Source: a virus. Taken from it: a stretch of 39,035 nt of DNA. A program made the position numbers and the translations under genes. The notes below the pieces were generated by a model. It was given only the letters and a program-made list of their open reading frames with translations, had not been told where the DNA came from and ran no database searches. The stretch lies in the IMG/VR virus record IMGVR_UViG_3300037847_002694, positions 1 through 39,035 of that record; one strand, 5' to 3'. Each line of letters opens with the position of its first letter. Position 1 is the stretch's first letter. This document shows positions 10,130 to 17,043 of this stretch, one piece after another.

Positions 10130-10137
10130 CAAATATA
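10130..10137 (-). promoter_or_regulatory. Putative Bacteroidota -7 box TATATTTG
   Basis: TATATTTG on the minus strand matches the Bacteroidota TAnnTTTG -7 element and ends 4 nt before the ATG at 10125. It follows directly on the T-tract of a hairpin terminator. No convincing TTTG -33 element is visible at the expected spacing, so activity is inferred from the -7 box and the position. Confidence 0.5.
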
Positions 10138-10164
10138 CAAAAAGAAAGAGGGGCTGTTAGCCCC
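10138..10164 (-). terminator. Rho-independent terminator
   Basis: Minus-strand RNA forms a GGGGCT/AGCCCC stem with a 3-nt loop (10150-10164), followed by a pyrimidine/T-rich tract (TCTTTCTTTTTG). It sits 27 nt after the stop of the 274-residue gene and just before a TATATTTG box. It should end or attenuate transcription coming from the capsid genes before the neck/tail genes. Confidence 0.75.
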
Positions 10165-10191
10165 CCTATCTCTGCAGTGTAAGTTCTAAGC

Positions 10192-11016
10192 TTACAGTTT
10201 ATCAATGTGGTCTTCAAGTGTGGCCAAAACAGCCGCGCCCTTCTCCGTCATGCAGAATCGAGCAAGGGTGTCTGCGCAATTTGCACCCGCAGGGTTTGCG
10301 ATGATGATAGTGTTGCTGTCGAACCAGTACGCACCAGATTCAGACAGCTTGATGATGTTGTATTCCTTGGCCTGATGAATCATAGACTTGACCTTCACGA
10401 CTGGATCGTCAAAAGCGTCGATGAATCTACGAGGACTCTTCTTTGCAGTGCGCAACAAGTTGTGTCTGATCTCAGAAGAACTACCACCAGTTCCGATTCC
10501 GAAGTACACGGCGATAGGGAGCAGGTCGTTGAGGTCCTTGTCTCTAACCATAGAAATAGCTTCAACCAACAAAAACTCCGTATCAAGCTCTTTTTCTGCA
10601 TCAACAGACTTATCAAGGACTTTGAATACGTTTCCTCCATTAGCCACGTTTTGAGGGTGGCGGTCAAGATACTCCATCAGGTTAGGCTCTGTCTTTTTAA
10701 CAAGCAGATTTCCATCTCTGAAAAGAATCGGTTTGCGGACTGCGTCGTCGCGTTGCTCATCAGACCACACACTGTGCTCAGAAGGACAGTAACGAAGCTC
10801 TCTCATCGTTTCAGTGTCCTCGTCGAACATGGAGATTCCCTTAGTCTGAAGCATGTACACCACGCCCCCTCCTTTTACCAGCTGATACACCCTGTGATTG
10901 GGCGCGTCTACTTTTCTTTTGAATGACTTTTTCGGGGCTTGCTTGGGTTGAGCCTCGGTCTTTTTGGCCTGGGTTGTTCTAGGGCGCCCAGGTGCCCTTT
11001 TAGCTTGTTGTGCCAT
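10192..11016 (-). CDS. Conserved phage protein with basic N-terminal tail, unknown
   Basis: A 274-residue protein. Residues 1-40 are Lys/Arg/Ala/Pro/Gln-rich (AKRAPGRPRTTQAKK, which includes an AT-hook-like GRPR) and probably disordered. The rest is a compact acidic/neutral domain with features such as VYQLVKGGGVVYML and a C-terminal ARFCMTEKGAAVLATLEDH helix. The basic GRPR-containing tail could bind DNA or another virion surface, but this is inference. It lies between a structural gene and the adaptor, and its transcript ends at a hairpin terminator. The start is supported by the recurrent leader TAAATACA directly before ATGG. Confidence 0.55.
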   Translation of the reverse strand: MAQQAKRAPGRPRTTQAKKTEAQPKQAPKKSFKRKVDAPNHRVYQLVKGGGVVYMLQTKGISMFDEDTETMRELRYCPSEHSVWSDEQRDDAVRKPILFRDGNLLVKKTEPNLMEYLDRHPQNVANGGNVFKVLDKSVDAEKELDTEFLLVEAISMVRDKDLNDLLPIAVYFGIGTGGSSSEIRHNLLRTAKKSPRRFIDAFDDPVVKVKSMIHQAKEYNIIKLSESGAYWFDSNTIIIANPAGANCADTLARFCMTEKGAAVLATLEDHIDKL

Positions 11017-11027
11017 TGTATTTAGAT

Positions 11028-12254
11028 TTAATTAAAAGTTGCGTAGTTGTATGCGTAGGTCTTGTACAGATCCTTTGCAATGCTTCGAGCAACGTTATGC
11101 CCGACATCTCTCCCCACCACGCCGAACCTGCTCAAGTACCCTTTAAACAGGTAGTCAGGTCCAACGCCCCCGAAGGTTTTTACCTCAAGGGTTCCATCTG
11201 TTCTTCCTCCATTGCCACTAACCTTGGACGGTATAATGGCTACCACATCTCCTCTGAAGTTATACAAATATAAGTTGTATTTTTCATCTCTTCGAATTAC
11301 AAACACATACATGGACTGGTGGTCCGTAGCGTTCGTCTCCAATCCCAGATCTGGGAACCTGTACTCCTTGGTCAGGTTGTCCTTGTTGTTTGTGGTCTGA
11401 GTAGCAGGAAGGCCAACGATGTTCTGGTGAATCATCGAGAATATATCCTGCTTTCCGTTAGAGAATCCCTTACAGGTATTGTTGTCACTACCAAAGATCT
11501 CGTAGATATTTGTGTATGCAGGAAATCCAAACGCGCAGTACATAGTGTAGTCTGCCGTAGATTCGTATGCGTTGGCAAGCTCAAAGTAGTTACCAGGTGC
11601 AATGTATGCGGAGTTCTCTTTAGAGTACGAGGTAGTACCCGCCTCTTCCGCGAGCGTATTAGATACACCCTCGTCCGTAGTGTTATAGTCGGTTCCGAGG
11701 AGGGCATTTGTGTCGTTGTCCCAGGTACTGATGTGCTGACCATCAGACTGGGTTATTCCAGTGTGATTGTAGTCTATGTCTGGCTTGTTCACATCAGACA
11801 AGAAATCAACACCTGCTATAATGGCTGTTGACGGATCAGCTTTCTGTGTAATGATGTTGATCGGGGTGTCATTGACTATGGCAGCTACATCCTCAAATCC
11901 ATCAACCTTAGCCTCTTTGAGTGTCGCGTTCTTATCGACAGAGTCAAACCTGAGTATGTTGCGCTTGTCGTCAGCGGCCAGAAAGTTCATAACCGACTCC
12001 ATAAGGGCCACCTCTTTTCCGTCCTGACAGGACACTGTGATGTGCGTCTTGTCGATTACATCAGAGCTCGGAAGCGTGACATAGTCGTAGACACTGGCAT
12101 CGTCAAAGTTGAAGTGTACCTTACCCAGCGTGGCGGTTATAAACGAAAGTTTATTTGCTGGTATAGCAATAACGCTAAGCCCCTCTCCGTCATTGGATGA
12201 CGTTGAGGAGAATAGCGTTATCTGTTCCCTCCTAAATAGGAAGAATTTCTTCAT
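11028..12254 (-). CDS. Structural protein, possible C-terminal lectin-like domain
   Basis: A 408-residue protein starting by TAATG overlap with a small head gene. The N-terminal half is beta-rich (LSVIAIPANKLSFITATLGKVHF). The C-terminal ~200 residues look like a ConA/LamG-type jelly-roll: short strands, a YTMYCAFGFPAY segment, NLYLYNFRGDVVAI, and a final DLYKTYAYNYATFN helix after a YLSRFGVVGR strand. That final arrangement echoes the C-termini of the GH54-like fibre proteins in this window. A head fibre or decoration protein is plausible given its place just after the capsid genes. The family is not recognised with certainty. Confidence 0.5.
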   Translation of the reverse strand: MKKFFLFRREQITLFSSTSSNDGEGLSVIAIPANKLSFITATLGKVHFNFDDASVYDYVTLPSSDVIDKTHITVSCQDGKEVALMESVMNFLAADDKRNILRFDSVDKNATLKEAKVDGFEDVAAIVNDTPINIITQKADPSTAIIAGVDFLSDVNKPDIDYNHTGITQSDGQHISTWDNDTNALLGTDYNTTDEGVSNTLAEEAGTTSYSKENSAYIAPGNYFELANAYESTADYTMYCAFGFPAYTNIYEIFGSDNNTCKGFSNGKQDIFSMIHQNIVGLPATQTTNNKDNLTKEYRFPDLGLETNATDHQSMYVFVIRRDEKYNLYLYNFRGDVVAIIPSKVSGNGGRTDGTLEVKTFGGVGPDYLFKGYLSRFGVVGRDVGHNVARSIAKDLYKTYAYNYATFN

Positions 12255-12544
12255 TAGGAAGGAGTAGCAGTGAAGGTGACAGAAGTGACTTCGTCGTCAA
12301 ACTCAACCAAGTCAATCACTTCAAGCTTTCCAAAGTTCAGCTCTTCAGCAAGTCTCTTCCCCACAGTAACTTCCTTTCCAGAAGTCACAGTAAGAACATA
12401 CGTGCTGTTGTTGACATCCGAAGTCCCCGCCTCTTTTACATGATTAATGCAATAGATAGTGACTGCTTCGGCCACATCGCAGTTAACTCCCAAAATGGTG
12501 TCAACTGGTGTAAAAACGTTGTCTCCAAATATAAACTTGCTCAT
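12254..12544 (-). CDS. Small head protein, paralogue of its upstream neighbour
   Basis: A 96-residue beta-rich protein whose layout matches the next gene upstream (12606-12926): an N-terminal strand, a 'D-V-A-x-x-V-x-I/V-Y' strand, a central 'LTVT(A/S)G(E/K)E' motif, a 'VGKRLAEELNFG' helix, and an acidic 'VIDLVEFDDEVT' end. Two small paralogues directly after the major capsid gene suggest capsid decoration or auxiliary proteins. An intercistronic hairpin and an A8 tract precede its start. Function is inferred from position. Confidence 0.55.
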   Translation of the reverse strand: MSKFIFGDNVFTPVDTILGVNCDVAEAVTIYCINHVKEAGTSDVNNSTYVLTVTSGKEVTVGKRLAEELNFGKLEVIDLVEFDDEVTSVTFTATPS

Positions 12545-12564
12545 GGTCTTTTTTTTGAGTAAGT

Positions 12565-12591
12565 GAGGGGAGAAGCATTTCTCCTCCCCTC
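12565..12591 (-). promoter_or_regulatory. Intercistronic hairpin between paired head genes
   Basis: Ten-base arms (GAGGGGAGAA in plus-strand sense) fold around a GCAT loop, with one 3-nt bulge. In minus-strand RNA the hairpin is followed by an A-rich tract and then ATG, not by U residues, so it is not a classical terminator. It could stabilise or process the mRNA, or set the ratio of capsid protein to the downstream small protein. Confidence 0.45.
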
Positions 12592-12605
12592 CTTACAGTT
12601 AGTTA

Positions 12606-12926
12606 TTAGGAAGATTTGTCGAAGTCAACAGTAAGCGTTCCGCAGGCGGTGATGCCAGCGTGGAGGTACTCACTATTGTCGTCGTCTGCAACGGTGATCA
12701 ACCCAGAAGACCCGTTAAGGAGTTCCTGAGCAATCGCCTTTGCAACCTTTTCCTCTTCACCCGCCGTAACAGTCAAGGCAGCAGAGAGAGAAACGTTGGC
12801 GTGCGATCCAGCATTAGCGTACACAACCACAGAAGTTGTTGCAACGTCAATGGCGAGAACGTTTTCGCCAGGGATGACGACTGCATCGTCGGCAGCCGTC
12901 TGAAAGTAAAGCATTTTACCAGGCAT
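12606..12926 (-). CDS. Small head protein, candidate capsid decoration
   Basis: A 106-residue beta-rich protein encoded 19 nt after the major capsid gene. It begins MPGKMLYFQTAADDAVVIPG and carries the 'LTVTAGEEEKVAKAIAQELLNG' strand-helix unit shared with the following gene. It contains no cysteine until one near the C-terminus, and no membrane segment. Its location and duplication suggest a head auxiliary or cement protein made in capsid-like amounts. The start follows an A-rich leader (TAAATACAAGAAAAT), typical of Bacteroidota translation initiation. Confidence 0.55.
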   Translation of the reverse strand: MPGKMLYFQTAADDAVVIPGENVLAIDVATTSVVVYANAGSHANVSLSAALTVTAGEEEKVAKAIAQELLNGSSGLITVADDDNSEYLHAGITACGTLTVDFDKSS

Positions 12927-12945
12927 ATTTTCTTGTATTTAAAGA

Positions 12946-14313
12946 TTAGCCCTTGATGATGACGTGCTGGTTAGCGGCACGAGTGACGAGAGCGATCTCG
13001 GAGCGGTAGTTCATCTCCAGGATGTCCTTGGAGAGCTCGTTGTGTCCGAGGACACCACCACCACGCACCCAGTGCTCCAGCTCACGGCTGTAGCCGTTAG
13101 ACTCCTTGTAGTTCATCTCCAGAGCAGGAGCCTTAGCACCGCTGACAGGGTCAGTGACCTGCGTCATCGGAACCATAGCACCCACAAACTTGGTAGAAGC
13201 ACCCAAGAGGGTCGGGTCGTTCATCAGCTTCCAGTCGTGCTTGTGGAAAGTGTAGCCACCTCTCGTGAAGCTCTTGAAGCCAAGCTGAACAGCCATGTCA
13301 GCGTCGTTGTTGAATGCACCGAACTGACCAGCCAGACCAGCCGTCACGTTGGTAGCGATACCGCTAGCCAGCATGTCGTCGATAGCCAAGGACTGGGTTC
13401 TGTTCACGTACATAGCGTACTCGGACGGGGCACCTTGCTTGTCCAGCTCCAGAATGATGGAGTCGAACTCGGCGAAGCTGTCGAGCGGGTTAGCGGAAGC
13501 GTTGCTTATAACGATACCACGGCTATCGACAGCGGAGAAGTAGCCCTCGGAACCTTCCACACCACCAGGTGCGTTAGTTCCAGTAAAGTTACCAGAGGTT
13601 GCAGTCTTCTCAGCGAAGAGCATCATGAGCTCACGCTTATCCTCGAAGCGGCGGCGGGTCTCTTGCTCACCGTGGACGTACCAGCGGTACTCACCACCAC
13701 CAACGTTGACCCAGCCGATGTTCGTGGCCTGAGTACCAGCGATCTCGTAGCGATCCTTGAGGATCATGTAGCTCTGAGAGCGTCTGTCGGGGGTCGTGCG
13801 CATGATGTTGGCGCTGTGCTCCGTACCCTGGTAGTACATGTTGCCGAGGATGATCAGCTCATCGTTACTAGCCCAGTTCGTACCACTTCCACCGTCAAGA
13901 CGCTTGAACGTCTGACTACCAGCAGTATCGTCAGTCATGATGTAAACTTCACCAGAAGAAGCGTTCATCACCACGGTCTGAGCCTCCAGCTGGTCGGCGC
14001 CAGTGAGGTCAGTACCCAGCACAACCGTACCAGCAGTACCAGCGTTAGTCGTGATCGACTGCGTGCCGATGTCAACGAGTCTGTGGCGGCGCTGCTCCTC
14101 CCAGTACTGGATGGAGTCGGCGGTACCAGCGTTCTTGATAGCGCCAGTCAGTTTGAGAAAACCAGTGATACCCTGATCGCCATAGGTCTTGATCAGGAGG
14201 TCACGGTTGTCGGGCTTGTTGTACTGAAGAAGAGTGTCTACAGTCGTGTAGAGTTCGGGTTTGGTGTCGAATTTCGGTTGATTACCGACACCAGGAGATC
14301 CAATAGTTGCCAT
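12946..14313 (-). CDS. Major capsid protein (HK97-fold, crAss-like type)
   Basis: A 455-residue protein that I assign as the capsid subunit. It shows an extended N-arm (KFDTKPELYTTVDTLLQYNK), a central region rich in Gly/Thr/Asn, a peripheral-domain helix (FAEFDSIILELDKQGAPSEYAMYVNR), and a C-terminus ending LEMNYRSEIALVTRAANQH. That ending closely resembles the conserved end of crAss-like and Cellulophaga-phage capsid proteins. It directly follows an acidic scaffold-like gene and precedes two small head genes, the classic head module. Third codon positions look richer in C and G than in neighbouring genes, consistent with high expression. No prohead protease gene was recognised nearby. Confidence 0.85.
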   Translation of the reverse strand: MATIGSPGVGNQPKFDTKPELYTTVDTLLQYNKPDNRDLLIKTYGDQGITGFLKLTGAIKNAGTADSIQYWEEQRRHRLVDIGTQSITTNAGTAGTVVLGTDLTGADQLEAQTVVMNASSGEVYIMTDDTAGSQTFKRLDGGSGTNWASNDELIILGNMYYQGTEHSANIMRTTPDRRSQSYMILKDRYEIAGTQATNIGWVNVGGGEYRWYVHGEQETRRRFEDKRELMMLFAEKTATSGNFTGTNAPGGVEGSEGYFSAVDSRGIVISNASANPLDSFAEFDSIILELDKQGAPSEYAMYVNRTQSLAIDDMLASGIATNVTAGLAGQFGAFNNDADMAVQLGFKSFTRGGYTFHKHDWKLMNDPTLLGASTKFVGAMVPMTQVTDPVSGAKAPALEMNYKESNGYSRELEHWVRGGGVLGHNELSKDILEMNYRSEIALVTRAANQHVIIKG

Positions 14314-14325
14314 TGTTTAGTTTTT

Positions 14326-15462
14326 TTAGATGTTAAATGTCATGAGGCTGTTGTTCCCACCCCCGACGATTTGTCTGAGTTGAGCCGTGAGCGGGGCCTC
14401 TTGTTTTGCCGTTTGTTGCGGCGTAGCCTCCGTCTTGACATTAGCAGCGTTCTGAACCACACCCTTCTGACCATCGCTCATACCCTGACGATAGACAGAC
14501 GCGACAATTTCGTCGATCTTGTCAATCACCGTAATGTGAGAGGCCAAAGTGTCGTAGTCCCAGTTGCCGTTGTTGTCAACGTAGGAGTCAAAAAATTCAT
14601 CGATGCGGGAGTTCCGATCAATGAGTTGCCCACGGTATCCGTCGTCAATCCCGTAAGTGAACGTCTGTCCATTCGGGAGATCAAACTCCAAACCCGTGAG
14701 CGAACCGACTTCCTGGGACATGTTTTGTACCCACTGGTCGTCGATTTGGTAGTAGTCATCGCTGACAGATTGCTGTTGTACTTCAGGCGCAGCGTATCCA
14801 TTTCGGATATCTTCGATTGCCTGACGAGCACGAGTAGCGTCAGCTTTGAGCTGGATTTGTGCAAGTCGAATCTGCTCCTCCGAAGCGGAGTCGGGATCCA
14901 TATTGTACTTGCTTGCGATAAGCGTATTAAGCTCATCGACGTTTAGGCCAGGATACTCAGAAGCCATGTTCACTCTAACGGCAGTCACATCGTCCATTTC
15001 GGACGGGTTAAGTGACTGATAGGCAAACCAGTCCTGAGGGGACCTTCCAGTTTCTTCAACGAACTTGGCGATAGCCTCGATTCGCTCATCCATCTGGTAG
15101 ACTCCTTCGTCCTCACCATCGTCTATAAAGTCGTCGAAGCTGTTGATATCAACACCGAGCCTTTCGCTCATATAGTTGAGTACCGCAGATTCTACGTCTT
15201 GTTCTGTGTATTGAGGTTGAGTTACCTCTTGCTGTACGGGTTCATCAACAACTGACTCAGGCTCCGAAGGCCCTTGTACAGGCTCGTCAGAACCTTGTTG
15301 AGCAGGCTCTTGAGTTTCTCCCACAGCCTCTGTAATGCTAGTTTCAGGTTGCTCCACAGGTTGAGGAGCTTCACCTTCCATAGATGCAGCCAGGTCTTGA
15401 ACATTGTCAAAGAATTGAATCGGTTCCTGTGTGTCAGGAATCTGGTTAGTATTGTCTTCCAT
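14326..15462 (-). CDS. Scaffolding protein candidate
   Basis: A 378-residue, strongly acidic protein. Residues 1-100 are Glu/Gln/Pro/Ser-rich and disordered (repeats of EPVQ and QEPAQQ). Predicted helices follow (EQDVESAVLNYMSERLG, EEQIRLAQIQLKADATRARQAIEDI), with a Gln-rich C-terminal segment. An acidic, low-complexity, helical protein immediately before the major capsid gene is the usual signature of an assembly scaffold. The start is backed by the leader TTAAATACA before ATGG. A fused protease was looked for, but no catalytic motif was seen. Confidence 0.7.
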   Translation of the reverse strand: MEDNTNQIPDTQEPIQFFDNVQDLAASMEGEAPQPVEQPETSITEAVGETQEPAQQGSDEPVQGPSEPESVVDEPVQQEVTQPQYTEQDVESAVLNYMSERLGVDINSFDDFIDDGEDEGVYQMDERIEAIAKFVEETGRSPQDWFAYQSLNPSEMDDVTAVRVNMASEYPGLNVDELNTLIASKYNMDPDSASEEQIRLAQIQLKADATRARQAIEDIRNGYAAPEVQQQSVSDDYYQIDDQWVQNMSQEVGSLTGLEFDLPNGQTFTYGIDDGYRGQLIDRNSRIDEFFDSYVDNNGNWDYDTLASHITVIDKIDEIVASVYRQGMSDGQKGVVQNAANVKTEATPQQTAKQEAPLTAQLRQIVGGGNNSLMTFNI

Positions 15463-15485
15463 TGTATTTAATTAATTAGTTTGCA

Positions 15486-15767
15486 TTAGAAGTAGCAGAT
15501 CAGATCACCCCCACTTACAGAAGTAAATCTCCCATAAAGAGTATGGCCAGATTGTATAGATACACTCTGATCGCCTGCATCCTCTACGTACCCTAGAGCG
15601 TTACCATCGTCGTCGGTAGTAGAGTCATAGGTAGTAAATGAACCTTTGATGGTGGCGGAAATAGCAGCTGCTGTAGGATTATATACAGCGAAGACCACTT
15701 CACCAGTGTAGGCATTAGTACCACTAAGAATTACCGCATTGCGCGGAAATGAATTAGAAGGATGCAT
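15486..15767 (-). CDS. Small beta-rich virion protein, unknown
   Basis: A 93-residue protein with alternating strands (GEVVFAVYNPTAAAISATIKG and SVSIQSGHTLYGRFTSV) and no charged tail. Only 2 nt separate it from the preceding small gene, and it lies just before the scaffold gene. The 'VYNPTAAAISATI' strand resembles the 'I-x-N-x-(T/S)-x-x-A-x-x-I-T-I' strand of its upstream neighbour. Both may be small jelly-roll decoration or fibre-base proteins. No family recognised. Confidence 0.5.
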   Translation of the reverse strand: MHPSNSFPRNAVILSGTNAYTGEVVFAVYNPTAAAISATIKGSFTTYDSTTDDDGNALGYVEDAGDQSVSIQSGHTLYGRFTSVSGGDLICYF

Positions 15768-15769
15768 GA

Positions 15770-16177
15770 TTACACCTGATAAATGACTGCAAACTCAACC
15801 GTCATGTTGGTTGCAGAGGTGTCAATATCAATGTCAGTGGTTCCATCCCAAGGGAAGAAAGCCCAATCGTTAGCATAGAGACGACCCATGTTCAATACGT
15901 CAGTGGGACCGTCAAATTCAATCGTGATATACTCAGCAGCGTTAGTGCTGATGTTCTTGATGTACACTTTGTGAGCCAGGTCGTCAGTGTAATCTGCAGC
16001 AGCCAAAAGGTTTGTAGCCGTCTGGGCAGTTGCGAAAGTTTTTCTTGCCACACCAGTCGTTTGATCCAAGCCAGTCGTGTTGCCTGCTTGGGTCAGAGTG
16101 GCCGTAGAAGAAAGCGCCAATGCATCGCCAGTGAGGTCAGCACTGTTCAGCGTAAGGGTTGCGGTTGTTGTAGCCAT
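15770..16177 (-). CDS. Small beta-sandwich virion protein, candidate decoration
   Basis: A 135-residue Thr/Ala-rich protein starting MATTTATLTLNS. It contains a 'HKVYIKNISTNAAEYITIEFDG' strand pair and a C-terminal 'NMTVEFAVIYQV' strand. The layout (N-terminal strand, 'V-x-I/V-x-N' strand, aromatic 'WAFFPWDG' turn, hydrophobic final strand) is similar to the 142-residue protein at 36893-37321, suggesting related jelly-roll decoration proteins. A TATATTTG box ends 20 nt before its ATG, so it may begin a separate transcript leading into the scaffold and capsid genes. Confidence 0.5.
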   Translation of the reverse strand: MATTTATLTLNSADLTGDALALSSTATLTQAGNTTGLDQTTGVARKTFATAQTATNLLAAADYTDDLAHKVYIKNISTNAAEYITIEFDGPTDVLNMGRLYANDWAFFPWDGTTDIDIDTSATNMTVEFAVIYQV

Positions 16178-16197
16178 TTTGTATGATTATTTTGATA

Positions 16198-16205
16198 CAA
16201 ATATA
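16198..16205 (-). promoter_or_regulatory. Putative -7 box TATATTTG before the head genes
   Basis: TATATTTG on the minus strand, 20 nt upstream of the ATG at 16177 and in the short gap after the 91-residue basic gene. It matches the Bacteroidota TAnnTTTG consensus. No clear -33 TTTG is seen. Its position would let scaffold and capsid genes be transcribed independently of the fibre genes. Confidence 0.5.
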
Positions 16206-16210
16206 TGTTG

Positions 16211-16486
16211 TTATTTTTTGATAACTCTCATTCCAGAGCTAGCCTTCTTCTTAGGCTTCTTTTTGTACCTAGACACACGTCCCTTCTCTCTCTTTTCTTT
16301 TGCAGCCGCAGCCTTCTCAGAGGGACTCAGCTCAGACCATGTAGTTGGCGTGTCTTTGCTAATCCGTTTGGTAGGACGAAATGTGCGGTCCGAACCGCTA
16401 TACCCCTCCTTTCCTTTCGGAGTTTTCCACTCTTCTTTAAACCAACGACGTAAAGCAGCGCCCTTCTTAGTTTTTCTTACCGCCAT
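16211..16486 (-). CDS. Small basic phage protein (DUF5872-like)
   Basis: The start is set at ATG 16486 (91 residues, MAVRKTKKGAALRRWFKEEW). An upstream in-frame extension would overlap the preceding gene much further. The pattern 'KKG-x3-RRWFKEEW ... RPTKRISKDTPTTWSELS' and a Lys-rich end resembles small proteins of aquatic phages and algal viruses, which I recall as DUF5872. That label is from memory and uncertain. It is very basic and probably nucleic-acid- or virion-associated. It overlaps the upstream KKGGK gene by 20 nt. Confidence 0.55.
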   Translation of the reverse strand: MAVRKTKKGAALRRWFKEEWKTPKGKEGYSGSDRTFRPTKRISKDTPTTWSELSPSEKAAAAKEKREKGRVSRYKKKPKKKASSGMRVIKK

Positions 16487-16634
16487 TTCCCCAGTTTTTA
16501 GCCCCGACCTTTCTGCACTTGGCAAGCGCACCAGAGGCGTAGGCCGACGGCCACACCTTATATCTAGACTTCACCTTGCTGTAGCATGCGTCCTTAGGGG
16601 ACTTGCCTCCTTTTTTGTACTTTTTTACTCTCAT
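16467..16634 (-). CDS. Small basic KKGGK protein, conserved in aquatic phages
   Basis: Starting at ATG 16634 (ATGA overlap with the preceding TGA) gives a 55-residue protein: MRVKKYKKGGKSPKDACYSK, then a 'KVWPSAYASGALAKCRKVGAKNWG' type segment with two Cys. I recognise this 'CYxKVKxRYKVWPSAYASG' signature as recurrent in marine phage and large-virus genomes, function unknown. The N-terminal KYKKGGK motif is shared with at least three other proteins here. It could be a virion-associated or DNA-binding peptide. Confidence 0.65.
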   Translation of the reverse strand: MRVKKYKKGGKSPKDACYSKVKSRYKVWPSAYASGALAKCRKVGAKNWGNGGKKN

Positions 16635-17041
16635 TCTACTATATCTTCTTGAGTCCAACCCGCCGCGTCTGCTTCAGCTTCTGTAAGCTGCTCAGAAGAA
16701 GAGGGTATAAGTGCTGCAAAAGGGACACTGCCGCCTCTGTTAGCGTCAATATACGCTACCAGTTGATCCTTTTCCTCCTGTGGCACTTCTGGCATCAAGG
16801 CGATAAGGTTAGTCAGATCCACGTTGTTGTGTACAGGAATCTGATCTGTCGTGTCCCCAATGATCGCCACTTGATCAGTGGTGGGGTGAGTGATTGTGCC
16901 GTAATAAAACCTAGTCAAGTCACCACTTGACTTTACTGAGTCGGGACGTACAAGGCTCCATACTTCGGCATTAATTGCTTCGGCTCGTTCTGCTGAAGTC
17001 ATTCCCGTTACGGGTTCTACTGGTAGGTAAACTGTTGCCAT
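16631..17041 (-). CDS. Small acidic partner of the adjacent fibre gene, unknown
   Basis: A 136-residue acidic protein (MATVYLPVEPVTGMTSAERA) with no signal peptide or membrane segment. It starts 2 nt after the double-domain GH54/ConA-like fibre gene and ends in ATGA overlap with a KKGGK gene. The C-terminus, LTEAEADAAGWTQEDIVE, is helical and slightly resembles the end of the 44-residue protein that follows the beta-propeller gene. A fibre-assembly chaperone or accessory is a reasonable guess from position only. Confidence 0.45.
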   Translation of the reverse strand: MATVYLPVEPVTGMTSAERAEAINAEVWSLVRPDSVKSSGDLTRFYYGTITHPTTDQVAIIGDTTDQIPVHNNVDLTNLIALMPEVPQEEKDQLVAYIDANRGGSVPFAALIPSSSEQLTEAEADAAGWTQEDIVE

Positions 17042-17043
17042 TT

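Noticed and set aside
11260-11275. Another TATATTTG box inside the 408-aa gene
   Set aside because: It is internal to a coding region (codons for KYNLYLYN) with no start nearby, so it is probably a coincidence of codon use.
12964-14946. 660-codon open frame on the plus strand opposite the capsid and scaffold genes
   Set aside because: Antisense shadow of the capsid and scaffold genes. It has low-complexity Val/Leu/Ser/His composition, no start context, and spans two clearly real genes.
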